Assembly (NCBI GenBank): GCA_029861865.1
Contig: JAOTYL010000015.1
Span: 44,699-108,698, forward strand
Direction: 5' to 3'
DNA length: 64,000 bases
DNA from: Myxococcales bacterium
GTDB taxonomy: Bacteria; Myxococcota_A; Polyangia; Polyangiales; Houyiibacteriaceae
Shown here: in pieces, positions 50,404 to 59,887 of the stretch
Layout of the letters: every line of letters begins with the position of its first letter
Numbering within the stretch: position 1 is the first letter of the stretch
Translations under genes and position numbers: made by a program
Notes under the pieces: model-generated
Told to the model about the DNA's origin: nothing
The model's database searches: none
The model's input: only the letters and a program-made list of their open reading frames with translations

Positions 50404-50874
50404 ATGGTGCAGGCACGTGATCGCCTTGCGAAAATCGTCGAGCAATATCTCGCTGACGCAGACGACGCCACGCGGCGAATCGTCACCGCGGTCGCCGGCT
50501 TGCTAGCAAAAGTCGCGTACGCCGATGGCGACTACTCCGAACGAGAAGAGGTCACCATTCGTGCGGAGCTCGGCCGGGTTCACGGGTTGAGCGCGGCGGG
50601 TGTAGACGCGATTTGCGGTTTGCTTGCAGACCAAATCAGCCACGTCGCCCTGCTCGGAGATCACGACTGGACGCGCGACTTACGCGACCTAGCGAGCCGG
50701 GAGCTACGGCTCGAAATCCTCGAGGTGCTGGTCGAGATGAGCGTCGCAGATGAAGTGCTCAAACAAGAAGAGCAAACTCAGCTCCGACGCATCGCGAAGG
50801 CCTTGAACCTCACCCAAGACGACTACAACGCGCTTCAAGCCAAACACCGCGACAAATTGTCAACCTTGAAGTAG
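50404..50874 (+). CDS. TerB-like protein
   Basis: The 156-residue helical protein from the ATG at 50404 has the TerB/DjlA-like pattern of acidic helices: IVTAVAGLLAKVAYADGDYS and LRRIAKALNLTQDDYNAL. TerB-like domains bind metal ions and act in stress response. It is the last gene of a three-gene run. Confidence 0.75.
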   Translation: MVQARDRLAKIVEQYLADADDATRRIVTAVAGLLAKVAYADGDYSEREEVTIRAELGRVHGLSAAGVDAICGLLADQISHVALLGDHDWTRDLRDLASRELRLEILEVLVEMSVADEVLKQEEQTQLRRIAKALNLTQDDYNALQAKHRDKLSTLK

Positions 50875-50911
50875 CCCCTGGTGGCCGACCACAAGCGAGA
50901 AGATCCGCACA

Positions 50912-51295
50912 CTAAATCTGCTCGAGCATTTGGCGCATGAGTCCGTGCAACAGGTTGATCGCCTTGAGGGGGCGTACCATGACCTTGAAATCTACGATCT
51001 GGCCGTCGGCGTTCCAGCGGATCATGTCGACGCCGTTGACGTGGACACCTTGAACATCCACCGTGAACTCGAGCACGGCGTCCGACTCACCGACCACTTC
51101 TCTCACATAGGTGAAGCTATCGTTGATCAGCACCATCGCCGCCGCTGAGAGGTAGAGCTTCGTGAGTGCCTTACCCTTCTGAGGCGAGTGCACGACGGGT
51201 GAGTGAAACACGACGTCGTCTGCAAGAAGGCCGTCCAGGGCAGCGATGTCCTTTTCCTTGACCACGCGATGCCATGTGCGAAGCGTTTTGTTCAT
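50912..51295 (-). CDS. SnoaL-like/NTF2-fold protein
   Basis: The 127-residue protein (TWHRVVKEKDIAALDGLLAD, then SPVVHSPQKGKALTKLYLSA) fits the SnoaL-like NTF2 fold, used in small-molecule binding or isomerisation. It has no signal peptide. Its substrate is unknown. It stands alone. Confidence 0.75.
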   Translation of the reverse strand: MNKTLRTWHRVVKEKDIAALDGLLADDVVFHSPVVHSPQKGKALTKLYLSAAAMVLINDSFTYVREVVGESDAVLEFTVDVQGVHVNGVDMIRWNADGQIVDFKVMVRPLKAINLLHGLMRQMLEQI

Positions 51296-51335
51296 CTAGC
51301 CCGTTGTAAACTCTTCTATCACTGGCTTGCAAGGT

Positions 51336-52418
51336 CTACTCGATGACCGAGTTGCTCACTTGCGGATCGCCATTGGCGAGCACGAAGATTCCCGGGTAGC
51401 CGGTAGTCTCGAAACCATCACTCGGGTTGTTGCGCAACACGGAGTCTTCGATGATCAGCGTTCCGGTCCGGTCGTTGCTCACGAAAAAGATCGCGCCGCC
51501 GCCCTCGTTTGCGCTGTTGTTGGAAACCGCCGTTCCGCACACCGAAAGGGTGAAAGTGTTTCCGTCGTTGTAGATCGCGCCGCCGCTTCCGCCGCCAGGC
51601 GTACCAGATTGCGCGGGGTTGGCGCCATGGCCGATCGCTTCATTGTAGGACAGCACGCTGTTGATCACCGTGTACGACACTCCGATGCTGCTCAGCGCGC
51701 CGCCGTTCGAGCAGACATTCCCAATGCCCTCGGCCCCAAAGGTGCTGTTCACTATGTAGACGGGCCGATCCTCGAACTGATCGAAAGTACGGATCGCTCC
51801 ACCGCCAACATCGGGCCCCACGTCATGGCACACGTTGTTGAAGAAGCTTGAGTTGACGACCTTGAGCCTGCCTCCCCGCGCGAAGATCGCGCCGCCCCCG
51901 TCCGCTTCAGACTTTGCATTGCCGTCGACGAACGTCAGGTTTTGCACGGTGAGGCGAGGATGGTCTTGGTCGTTGCAGTGCGGCGTCGTCCAGACCTGCG
52001 CCTCATCGCAGGTATTCTGATAGAGGATTCGCACGCGCCCGCCGCCGCTGAGGGTCACTTTGCCGCCGCCGTCGATGACGATGTCGGGGTTCCGATCGTT
52101 GAACACTTTGGCGGTCCGATCGAGGGTGATCACGATCGGGTCCGGTCCGCAGTCGAACGTAATCACCCCACCGCGGGAAACAGCCTCGACGAAGGCGTCG
52201 GAGGTACAGCTCTGAGGAGTCCCGTCACCGATGACCGTGTCGGGGTTCGATGCGTCCTCCTCGCCAGCTCCCGCCGGAACGGTGCACGTGCCATCGCCGT
52301 TACCAGATGGCGGCGCCTCGTTTGGGTTGGTTCCTGGGTCGGTCGGGCCACCACCACAACCGACGACGCCGGCCGCCAGGACCGCGATTACCCCACCCTG
52401 CAGCCATGCTCGGAACAT
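51336..52418 (-). CDS. Lipoprotein with parallel beta-helix (pectin-lyase-like) domain
   Basis: The 360-residue precursor has lipobox VVGC, a Gly/Pro linker, and a parallel beta-helix with repeated coils (GGAIFARGGRLKVVNSSFFN; GGAIRTFDQF; GGAIYNDGNTFTLSVCG; GGAIFFVSNDRTGTL). No catalytic signature is evident, so it is probably a binding or structural surface protein. Confidence 0.75.
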   Translation of the reverse strand: MFRAWLQGGVIAVLAAGVVGCGGGPTDPGTNPNEAPPSGNGDGTCTVPAGAGEEDASNPDTVIGDGTPQSCTSDAFVEAVSRGGVITFDCGPDPIVITLDRTAKVFNDRNPDIVIDGGGKVTLSGGGRVRILYQNTCDEAQVWTTPHCNDQDHPRLTVQNLTFVDGNAKSEADGGGAIFARGGRLKVVNSSFFNNVCHDVGPDVGGGAIRTFDQFEDRPVYIVNSTFGAEGIGNVCSNGGALSSIGVSYTVINSVLSYNEAIGHGANPAQSGTPGGGSGGAIYNDGNTFTLSVCGTAVSNNSANEGGGAIFFVSNDRTGTLIIEDSVLRNNPSDGFETTGYPGIFVLANGDPQVSNSVIE

Positions 52419-52509
52419 AGAAGATCACCCCCAGCACAAGATAGCGAGACCGGCTGGACCTCCCAAATCGAGCCGGGTGGCGGCGTTCCCAGGGATCTGC
52501 CAAGACGCG

Positions 52510-52532
52510 CCCCCACGCGACGGGCGTGGGGG
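52510..52532 (+). promoter_or_regulatory. Hairpin covering the ribosome site of typA
   Basis: A perfect 9-base stem, CCCCCACGC and GCGTGGGGG, with loop GACGG ends 7 bases before the GTG start. The G-run of the right arm is the only ribosome-site candidate, so translation may depend on the hairpin opening. Confidence 0.5.
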
Positions 52533-52539
52533 TTAGCGC

Positions 52540-54354
52540 GTGCAGGACAAGCTCAGAAACGTGGCGATTATCGCCCACGTCGACCACGGCAAGACGACGT
52601 TGGTGGACGCAATGTTGCATCAGACCGGCGTTTTTCGGTCCAACGAATCCGTGCGCGAGCGGGTCCTCGATTCCAACGACCTCGAGCGCGAGCGTGGGAT
52701 CACCATCCTCGCCAAGCATGCATCGATTCGCTGGAAGGACTACAAGATCAATCTGATCGACACCCCCGGTCACGCAGACTTCGGGGGCGAGGTCGAGCGA
52801 ACACTCCAAATGGCCGACGGAGCGCTCTTGCTGGTCGACGCGGCCGAGGGCGCGCTCCCGCAGACACGTTTCGTCCTCTCGAAGTGCATCGAGCTCGGGC
52901 TTCCGGTGGTCGCGGTCATCAACAAGATCGACCGCAGCGACGCCCGGCCAGAAGAGGCTCTCAACGAGCTATTCGATCTGTTCTGCGACCTGGGCGCGAC
53001 GGACCAGCAAGCGGATTTCGCGACGGTGTACGCAATTGGCAAAGATGGGATCGCAAAGCGCACGCTCGAAGAGGATTCGACGGACCTCACGCCTCTCTTC
53101 GAAACACTCGTCGAATACCTTCCCGCGCCTGACGGCGAAGCCACGCTCCCGCTGCAATTGCTGGTGCACAATACCATTCACGACGACTACGTCGGCCGGA
53201 TCGCGATTGGACGCATTCGTGGAGGAACGATCAAACCGCTCGAGAATGTCGCGGTCATTGGACACGACGCGACGGTAGAGCGCAAAGTGGGCGCCCTATG
53301 GGGCTTCGAGAACCTCGATAGGGTGCGCATCGAGAAAGCAGCAGCCGGAGACATCGTCGCGATCTCTGGTATCGAAGAAGTGCGCATCGGCGACACGATC
53401 ACACACCCCAGTCATGCTGCTCCACTCGACCGCATTTCGGTCGAGGAACCGACGATCAAGGTTCGCTTCCTGATCAACACATCGCCATTCGCCGGGCGTG
53501 TCGGTGACTTCGTGACATCCCGTCAAGTGCGGGAGAGACTCTTCAAAGAAGCCCAGCGCAACATCGCCATGCGCGTCGAGGAGACCGAAGAACCTGACAC
53601 GTTCATCGTCTACGGGCGCGGCGAGCTGATGCTCGCAATACTCGCCGAAACCATGCGCCGCGAAAGCTACGAATTCGCGCTTGGAATGCCGGAGGTCGTC
53701 GTTCGGACCATCGATGGACGTAAGTGCGAGCCCGTCGAGACCGTTGTGGTCGATGTGCCGCAATCTCAGGTTGGGACGGTCACCCAGTTGCTGGGCGATC
53801 GGCGAGGAGTCATGGGCAAGATGAACCCGATCGGCGCCAATCGGGCTCGCGTGGAGTACCGCGTGCCGTCACGGGGATTGATCGGGTTTCGTTCGATTTT
53901 CATGACCGAGACGCGCGGTGAAGGGCTTCTCAACACGATGTTCGAGGGGTGGGATCCGTATGCGGGCCCGCTTCTCCGACGCAAGAACGGCGCGATCGTC
54001 GCGGACCGTGGAGGCACGACCACGCCCTATGCGCTGTTCAATCTACAACCGCGCGGCAAGCTCTTCGTCGGTGCCGGCACCAAAGTCTACGAGGGCATGA
54101 TCGTGGGGGAGCACAACCGACCGAGTGATCTCAATGTGAACTGCACCCGTGAAAAAAAGCTGACCAACATTCGCGCGGCCGGTCGCGATGAGAATGTGAT
54201 TCTGACGCCACATCGCGAGCTCACGATCGAAGCCGCGCTCGACTGGATCGACCAGGACGAGCTCGTCGAGGTGACCCCAGACGCAGTCCGTGTTCGCAAA
54301 GCTGCGCTCGAATGCAATCGTCGCCCACGTCGGGACGGCCCAAAGGCCAGTTAG
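52540..54354 (+). CDS. typA: Translational GTPase TypA/BipA
   Basis: The 604-residue protein starts at GTG 52540. G motifs: AHVDHGKTTL, DTPGHADFGGEVERT, NKIDRSDARPEE, then the beta-barrel and C-terminal domains typical of BipA (VEYRVPSRGLIGFRSIFMTE). BipA binds the ribosome and aids large-subunit assembly, mainly in the cold or under stress. A hairpin overlies its start region. Confidence 0.95.
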   Translation: MQDKLRNVAIIAHVDHGKTTLVDAMLHQTGVFRSNESVRERVLDSNDLERERGITILAKHASIRWKDYKINLIDTPGHADFGGEVERTLQMADGALLLVDAAEGALPQTRFVLSKCIELGLPVVAVINKIDRSDARPEEALNELFDLFCDLGATDQQADFATVYAIGKDGIAKRTLEEDSTDLTPLFETLVEYLPAPDGEATLPLQLLVHNTIHDDYVGRIAIGRIRGGTIKPLENVAVIGHDATVERKVGALWGFENLDRVRIEKAAAGDIVAISGIEEVRIGDTITHPSHAAPLDRISVEEPTIKVRFLINTSPFAGRVGDFVTSRQVRERLFKEAQRNIAMRVEETEEPDTFIVYGRGELMLAILAETMRRESYEFALGMPEVVVRTIDGRKCEPVETVVVDVPQSQVGTVTQLLGDRRGVMGKMNPIGANRARVEYRVPSRGLIGFRSIFMTETRGEGLLNTMFEGWDPYAGPLLRRKNGAIVADRGGTTTPYALFNLQPRGKLFVGAGTKVYEGMIVGEHNRPSDLNVNCTREKKLTNIRAAGRDENVILTPHRELTIEAALDWIDQDELVEVTPDAVRVRKAALECNRRPRRDGPKAS

Positions 54355-54704
54355 CATGACGCGCGAGTTGACGAGGGACTTCAGTCGCTCGGCCCGAACT
54401 TAGCCGCAGTGCAAAGCTTGCTGAAACCGCGAGATGTGCTTGTCGGGAGATCCGCCGCAGACTCCCGTGCACGAAGGAGAAGCCAACGGGCTCAACAGAG
54501 CCACTCCACTCGTCCAGCACCGGCGACTGAGGTCCATCGGTGTCTTTACTGTGCAAGCGATGTGCCACCTTCGAATCCAACAAAGGCGGCACTCGATCGC
54601 GTCGTTTGGCGGTGACAGGCGAAGATTCTTCGCACGAGGCGAGCAAGCTGCACTGGGTGCGCCAATTGCGTCGAAGGCGGCCGGGGGTTCATGATCAATG
54701 GGTC
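54355..54704. other. Intergenic gap with no recognised gene
   Basis: This 350-base stretch has several open frames but none with a family match. Upstream in-frame codons of the SMR gene begin at 54540 but encode no conserved residues. A TTCGAAT-like loop near 54570 is not in a tRNA fold. Confidence 0.5.
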
Positions 54705-55289
54705 GTGGGCAAGTCGAAGCGAAAAGGCCCGAGAGATAAGGGTAGCTCGGCCGCGGGCGGCCGTCGCTCCGAGTCCGACCGGGACGCGCTGAGGGAGGCG
54801 CTCTCAGACGTCAAGCCGCTTGGCGGAGAGGCTAAGAAGCGCGTGATGCCCTCGGACGAGCAAGGCTCTTCGCGAGGCTCGCCCATCTCGGCCGCGCGCG
54901 CACCGCCAGAGCCACTTCTGGTAGAACGCGACAGCGACGGAAGTGTCCTCGGCCGCCGAAAGAAAACTCACCCGAGCATCACCGACACCTTGGCGGACCC
55001 CCGGCTCGAGATCGAGGCGGAATGCGATCTTCATGGGATGACCGCGGCGGAAGCCGATCGCAGAGTTCTGCGGTTTGTGCGTGACCATCAGCAGCGGGGG
55101 CACCGGTGGGTTCTGATCATCGTTGGCAAGGGGCTCCACAGCCCCGACGGCAAGGGCACGCTCCGGGAGCACATCGTCGGCACGCTCAGCAAACGTGCAG
55201 CGGCAAGATACGTGCTGGCCTTCTGCACGGCGCCTCGAAGTCACGGAGGCAAGGGAGCTTTCGCCGTACGCCTCGTCGACCGCCTTTGA
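54705..55289 (+). CDS. SMR-domain protein
   Basis: The 194-residue protein from GTG 54705 has a charged N-terminal half (VGKSKRKGPRDKGSSAAGGR) and a C-terminal Smr domain with CDLHGMTAAEADRRVLRFV and VLIIVGKGLHSPDGKGTLRE. Smr domains nick or cleave nucleic acids, as in MutS2. Its end shares the terminator at 55289-55311 with rpmG. Confidence 0.8.
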   Translation: MGKSKRKGPRDKGSSAAGGRRSESDRDALREALSDVKPLGGEAKKRVMPSDEQGSSRGSPISAARAPPEPLLVERDSDGSVLGRRKKTHPSITDTLADPRLEIEAECDLHGMTAAEADRRVLRFVRDHQQRGHRWVLIIVGKGLHSPDGKGTLREHIVGTLSKRAAARYVLAFCTAPRSHGGKGAFAVRLVDRL

Positions 55290-55311
55290 AAAAGGGGACT
55301 GTCCCTTTTTT
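55289..55311. terminator. Bidirectional intrinsic terminator
   Basis: The stem runs through AAAAAGGGGAC and TCCCTTTTTT. The T-tract serves the SMR gene on the plus strand, and the A-tract's complement serves rpmG on the minus strand. Confidence 0.75.
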
Positions 55312-55313
55312 GA

Positions 55314-55475
55314 TCAGCCCTTGCTGATTTTGCCTTCTTTGTGGGACTGATGGCTGCGGCACTTCGGACAGAACTTCTTGATGTGAAACTTCTCCGGCAT
55401 CGTTCGCCGGTTCTTGTCCGTCACGTAGTTGTCTTTTCCGCAGTTTTCGCAGCTGAGCTTGATCAGGTCTCGCAT
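55314..55475 (-). CDS. rpmG: 50S ribosomal protein L33
   Basis: This 53-residue gene was read directly from the minus strand: it starts at ATG 55475 (MRDLIKLSCENCGKDNYVTD) and ends FHIKKFCPKCRSHQSHKEGK, then ISKG and a stop at 55314. Two Cys pairs (CENC and CPKC) show the zinc-binding form. It is part of the large ribosomal subunit. It is convergent with the SMR gene. Confidence 0.9.
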   Translation of the reverse strand: MRDLIKLSCENCGKDNYVTDKNRRTMPEKFHIKKFCPKCRSHQSHKEGKISKG

Positions 55476-55582
55476 GGCTTTCCTCGCCTGAGGGAGCCGA
55501 TTGTAGCCGTCGACCCAACTCGGTCAAATGCCGCTATCGGAGGCCTGGATCCAACAGTCCGATCCGATATAACCAGCCTTTG

Positions 55583-56329
55583 ATGCCCCTCATGCCCTCC
55601 CGGCCTCTCGGTATTGCCGTCGTCGGCTTGCTGTCGATCTTTTTGGCAACTTTTGTCGCCAACCCCGCCCACGCGTTCGAGGGCGAACTCAAGGCGAAGC
55701 TGTCCGGCCAGCCCGGGGCCTCGATGAAGGTGCATGCTTGGTACTCGAACGCGGGAGACGTTCGAATCGACACAGTGGGAAAGAGCACCGAAGGTCAGAT
55801 GATGCGCGGGTCCACGATCATGCCGGCCGCTGGCAAGAGCTACTACTCGATCTCCCACAACCAGAAGGTGATCGTTGAAGTGCCCTACGAAGCCTTGCGC
55901 GCATCGAGCGGAGATGTCGCGGGCAAAGGACGAGACCCGAGCCTCGAGATCGAGAAGCTCGGCACCGAAACCGTGAGCGGGGTGGAGACGGAGCACGTTC
56001 GTGTCCTCGACAAAGACAACAACGCGACGATCGATCTTTGGATGACACCGAAATATCCACCCGACCTCTGGACCCAGGCGTTTCGCGGCCGCAATCTCGG
56101 GCTCGAAATGTCCGACGAGGAGCGTATGAAGGCGATGAAGAAATACGGCGTCGAGCCCGGCTTCTCGATGAAGATGCAAGTGCGGCAACCTGGGCGCCCG
56201 CCGGTGGAGTTTTTGGTCGAAGAAATCAAGCGATCGAAAGTGGCACCAGACATCTTCGCGCTGCCGTCGGGCTACCGACGCGTGGAGGGTGTCGTCGAAA
56301 AGACTCTGCCAAAGAGCGCTGATCCTTGA
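55583..56329 (+). CDS. Exported DUF4412 protein
   Basis: The 248-residue protein starts at ATG 55583 with a signal peptide ending ANPAHAFEG. The DUF4412 domain spans most of it: IDLWMTPKYPPDLWTQAF, FRGRNLGLEMSDEERMKAM and IFALPSGYRRVEGVVEK. Its function is unknown. It is followed by a lipoprotein gene 68 bases later. Confidence 0.75.
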   Translation: MPLMPSRPLGIAVVGLLSIFLATFVANPAHAFEGELKAKLSGQPGASMKVHAWYSNAGDVRIDTVGKSTEGQMMRGSTIMPAAGKSYYSISHNQKVIVEVPYEALRASSGDVAGKGRDPSLEIEKLGTETVSGVETEHVRVLDKDNNATIDLWMTPKYPPDLWTQAFRGRNLGLEMSDEERMKAMKKYGVEPGFSMKMQVRQPGRPPVEFLVEEIKRSKVAPDIFALPSGYRRVEGVVEKTLPKSADP

Positions 56330-56397
56330 CCCCGGCGCAGCCGCGATCTAGAGCCGCCTTGGAACGGCGATTCTTTGGGGGCCGTAAAGGAGTATCG

Positions 56398-57390
56398 ATG
56401 ACGAAACAAGTGATCACGCGCGGGCTGATTGTCATTTCCGCGCTCCTCGTTGTGAGCGGCTGCAGCAAGGACAAGTCCAACACGGCCAAAGACGCCAAGG
56501 GCGATCCAGTCCTCGTGCTCGACGAAGGCCAAGAGCCACGCCAGATGCTGCGGTACAAGGTAGCCGAAGGAACGACCACGACCTCCAATATGGACTTCGG
56601 TCTGGCCTCGCTCGCAACGTCATCTGCGGGCGCACAGCTCAGTGTAGTCCCCGGTGTGCGTTTGCATGTCGTCTCGGGGCCGTCGATCCAGTCGAGGCGC
56701 GGCACGCGCTTCGACGTTCGTATCATCAAGGCAGAGGCCCTCGTTCCAGAAGGTGCCGACCCGGAGCTTGCGCGTGACCTCAATCAGAGCGCATCGGTGT
56801 TGAACAACATCGGCGGTTGGGTCGAGATCGACGACAGAGGCATCATTCAGGCGAGCGAGTTGAACCAGCGAGCCAAGCGCGCCGACGTTCCCATTCGCTT
56901 GCTGGTGATGATCATCAACGCGCGCACCTCGCTATCGCGCGTGCTCCTCCCGGCGGAGCCGGTCGGGACGGGTGCCCGCTGGGAGGCCCGCAAAGACCTC
57001 GTCCTCTACGGCTTCAAGGTGAGCCAGGTCGATACGTACACCTTGACCGAGAGGGTCGGCGACGAGCTTCGGATGAGGGTCGCGATTCAGCAGACCGCGG
57101 CTCCACAAACGGTCACCTTCGATGAAGAGGGGATCGAGCTCACCGTCAAATCCTTCAGTATGTATGCGAACGGTGAGATCATCGCCAACCTCAACGCCCT
57201 CGAGGCGAATGCCGCCGCAAACGGTGAATCGACCGGGATGCTGACCGTCAGGACCGTCGAAGGCACCGAGGAAGTCGAGATCGATAGGGCTTTTCAGGTC
57301 CGGATGACCGTCACGTACGACCCGGGGGCCACCGCCGCTGGCGCGGCTGCTGTAGGCGCAGAGAAGGGCAAGTCCAAGTCCGGTTACTGA
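56398..57390 (+). CDS. Lipoprotein of unknown function
   Basis: The 330-residue precursor starts at ATG 56398 after TAAAGGAG, with lipobox VVSGC. The mature part is rich in beta-strands (LRYKVAEGTTTTSNMDFGLA; LPAEPVGTGARWEARKDLVL; DTYTLTERVGDELRM) as in DUF6263-like lipoproteins. Family not certain. It overlaps the opposing hpt gene by 7 bases. Confidence 0.65.
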   Translation: MTKQVITRGLIVISALLVVSGCSKDKSNTAKDAKGDPVLVLDEGQEPRQMLRYKVAEGTTTTSNMDFGLASLATSSAGAQLSVVPGVRLHVVSGPSIQSRRGTRFDVRIIKAEALVPEGADPELARDLNQSASVLNNIGGWVEIDDRGIIQASELNQRAKRADVPIRLLVMIINARTSLSRVLLPAEPVGTGARWEARKDLVLYGFKVSQVDTYTLTERVGDELRMRVAIQQTAAPQTVTFDEEGIELTVKSFSMYANGEIIANLNALEANAAANGESTGMLTVRTVEGTEEVEIDRAFQVRMTVTYDPGATAAGAAAVGAEKGKSKSGY

Positions 57391-57923
57391 GACGCCCCCG
57401 GCGGTAACTCGCCGGTCACGACAGCGAGGTACGGGAGGTTGCGGAACTTCTGCGCGTGGTCGAGGCCATAGCCGACGACGAAAACGTCTTCCACGGCAAA
57501 ACCGAGGTAGTCGATCTTCACGGCCTCGCGTGTCCGAGAAGGCTTGTGCAGCAGCGACGCGAGCTTCAATGATGCCGGCCGACGGGTGGAGAGGTTCTTG
57601 AAGAGGTACGATACCGTCAAACCCGTATCGACGATGTCCTCGATCAAAATGACATGCTTATCCTCGATCGAGTGACTGAGGTCTGTCGTGATCTGTACGA
57701 CCCCGCTGCTGTCTTGGGCGTCGCCGTAGCTACGCACTCCGAGGAAGTCGACCGATAGGTCGAGCTCGATGTACCGTACCAGGTCGGCCGCAAAAACGTA
57801 GCTTCCCTTGAGCACGGGGACGATCACCAGCTCCTTGCCGAGATAGTCGTTCGTGATCTCGTGAGCGAGCTCGGTAACACGCTGAGCAATTGTGCTCGCG
57901 TCGATGAGAGGCTTGATCGCCAT
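57384..57923 (-). CDS. hpt: Hypoxanthine phosphoribosyltransferase
   Basis: The 179-residue protein has the PRPP-binding motif VILIEDIVDTGLTVSYL (about residues 96-112), the strand LVIVPVLKGSYVFAADLVRY and a C-terminal base-binding region VEDVFVVGYGLDHAQKFRNL. It makes IMP/GMP from bases and PRPP in purine salvage. It lies 9 bases downstream of the MJ0042/GYF_2 gene on the same strand. Confidence 0.95.
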   Translation of the reverse strand: MAIKPLIDASTIAQRVTELAHEITNDYLGKELVIVPVLKGSYVFAADLVRYIELDLSVDFLGVRSYGDAQDSSGVVQITTDLSHSIEDKHVILIEDIVDTGLTVSYLFKNLSTRRPASLKLASLLHKPSRTREAVKIDYLGFAVEDVFVVGYGLDHAQKFRNLPYLAVVTGELPPGASQ

Positions 57924-57932
57924 GACCGACCT

Positions 57933-59780
57933 TCAGTTGGCCGAGAATACGATCGGGAACTTCGCGGGACCACCCTCGGATGAAGCTGGGAAGCGCCACC
58001 GACGAATTGACGCCTCGATGCACTCCTTGAGCCCGCCAGGCCCGCTGCCGGCGACTTCCACGCCTGACACGCGCCCCGAGGACGCGACGCTGATCGATAC
58101 GTTCATGCGAACCGCGGTTGGCGACTGCTGTCCCCGGATGGCCCGCTCGTAGCAGCGCTGAAGTCGTGGCTTGTTGGTATTCACGGTGGCGCTCACCGCC
58201 TTGCTGTCGAGGGGATCGCGTTTACTCGCGGTGCTGCCAGATTCGGAGACGTCGATCTTCGCAACTCCGGCGCTGCTGTTTGATCCGAAGTCCGCTAAGA
58301 GCTTTTGCTCCTCAGCGCTGAGCGAGTCGTCTCCTAGCTTCTTGATGCCTGTCGAAGACTCCTCCTCGACGGACCGTTTCGCGCGAGCACGCCGGCGGGG
58401 TTTCGCGGGTTCCATGGCGGGCCCATCTTCGGTCGGCCTGGGCGGTTCGACGACCGGCGTCGATTTGGTCGATTCGGCCGGAGCCGCTTGCCCGGTGTCT
58501 TCGCCTCCGCTTGCCCCTGCTTCCTCCATGTCGCCGGCTTCTTCGGTCGCTTCAACTTCCTCTGCCGCCGCTTCGCCGAGCTCGGCCGCTTCGCTTTCGA
58601 CGCCCTCGCTCTCTTCGGCAGACGCCACCTCTTCGACCGGCACGGCCTCATCGATAGGCGGCGCGGCCCTTCTCGGTTGTCGGACTGAAGCGCTGGGCGA
58701 CCCCAGGATTCTGTCCAAAATCAGATCGCCGTACTTGTCGAATGCCAACGTTGCGACGACTCCCGAAAAGACGGCGACACCAACGAGCAATGCCAAGAAC
58801 CACGCCGAATAACCGGTTCGCTTCTCGACGGCAGCCGGCTGCGGTGGAACCGCTGGCACCGAGATCGACTCGGCAGAAGGCTCCGAAAGCCCGGAAAATG
58901 CGCCACTCGGCGTGAAGGATTCGAAGATGGGCGGTGGGCCCAGCGGTGCAGGCGGCTGCGACATCTCGCCTAGCGCAGTCGGAAGGGCCGACTCAGGCTG
59001 GAGCGCATCGGCAAGCGGCAAGAATTCGGCAGCTATGTTCGGCTTTTTGCCCAAAGCGTGAACTGGCGGCTTCGGAGGGCCGGACACCCGAGACGTTTCT
59101 GGCGTCTCTTTGATGGCTGTTTGTGCCTCGACGAATGGCGGCGCGGACGAAAACCGGCTGCGCGTCGGCGGACCGGAGCTACGACGCTCATAGAGCAACG
59201 ACATGAGCTCGGGGACCGTCGCAAGAGGACGCCACTCGTCAAAACCGTCGCGCCACACGAGCGAGTATTCGCTCACGGCGCCAGCATCTACTTTGTGCGC
59301 CATCTCTTCAAGCCTGATCGGGCCGATCGGGACGTCGTTGACCGAGACGTGCCATTCGGCCTTGTCGACCCTCCCTGCGCGTGGGGGACCCCCGGCTTTC
59401 GATAACGTCGGCACCGGTGGTGCCAGCCCAGGATGCTGACCCACGAGCGCGCTACTCGCGGCTGCTGGCGACGAAGACACGCGTCGGGCAACCGAGGATG
59501 GACGCCGAGGCGGCACCGAGGAGGGTCGGCGGCGAACCGGCGAAGACGGACGCCTTTGCCTCACGGTTGCAGCCTCCCGGACAAACGGCGCGGGCTCCGA
59601 TCGTCGGGTCACGTCTTCGGACCCGTATGCGCTACCGGCTGGGACGGTCACGTCGTCACGTCGGCCGTCGATCACGATCTTGTAATCGCACTTACGACAT
59701 GGAAAGCGCACGACCCGACCGGCGACCTTCGCGTCGGAGATCTTGTACTTGGCGTGGCAGCTATGGCACTCGAATCTCAT
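57933..59780 (-). CDS. MJ0042 zinc-finger, GYF_2 and TonB-like C-terminal protein
   Basis: The 615-residue protein starts with an MJ0042 zinc ribbon (MRFECHSCHAKYKISDAKV, FPCRKCDYKI). It also has a GYF_2 domain (WHVSVNDVPIGPIRLEEMAH, VWRDGFDEWRPLATVPELMS), one membrane segment (WFLALLVGVAVFSGVVATLA) and a Glu/Ala/Pro-rich spacer. Its end has an AgmX/TonB-like fold (LQRCYERAIRGQQSPTAVRM, then GGLKECIEASIRRWRFPAS). Relatives act in myxobacterial gliding or envelope complexes (inference). Confidence 0.85.
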   Translation of the reverse strand: MRFECHSCHAKYKISDAKVAGRVVRFPCRKCDYKIVIDGRRDDVTVPAGSAYGSEDVTRRSEPAPFVREAATVRQRRPSSPVRRRPSSVPPRRPSSVARRVSSSPAAASSALVGQHPGLAPPVPTLSKAGGPPRAGRVDKAEWHVSVNDVPIGPIRLEEMAHKVDAGAVSEYSLVWRDGFDEWRPLATVPELMSLLYERRSSGPPTRSRFSSAPPFVEAQTAIKETPETSRVSGPPKPPVHALGKKPNIAAEFLPLADALQPESALPTALGEMSQPPAPLGPPPIFESFTPSGAFSGLSEPSAESISVPAVPPQPAAVEKRTGYSAWFLALLVGVAVFSGVVATLAFDKYGDLILDRILGSPSASVRQPRRAAPPIDEAVPVEEVASAEESEGVESEAAELGEAAAEEVEATEEAGDMEEAGASGGEDTGQAAPAESTKSTPVVEPPRPTEDGPAMEPAKPRRRARAKRSVEEESSTGIKKLGDDSLSAEEQKLLADFGSNSSAGVAKIDVSESGSTASKRDPLDSKAVSATVNTNKPRLQRCYERAIRGQQSPTAVRMNVSISVASSGRVSGVEVAGSGPGGLKECIEASIRRWRFPASSEGGPAKFPIVFSAN

Positions 59781-59887
59781 CGGTCTCGTCGATTGTGGGC
59801 CAGCCCACTCAGTTGCACCGATTCCAGCTCGGCATCGACTGGATCGTAGCGCGAATTGGTGTACTTATTCAATAGGAATGCAATAGA

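Noticed and set aside
54560..54580. TTCGAAT motif resembling a tRNA T-loop
   Set aside because: Flanking bases do not pair into a T-stem and no acceptor or anticodon arms are found.
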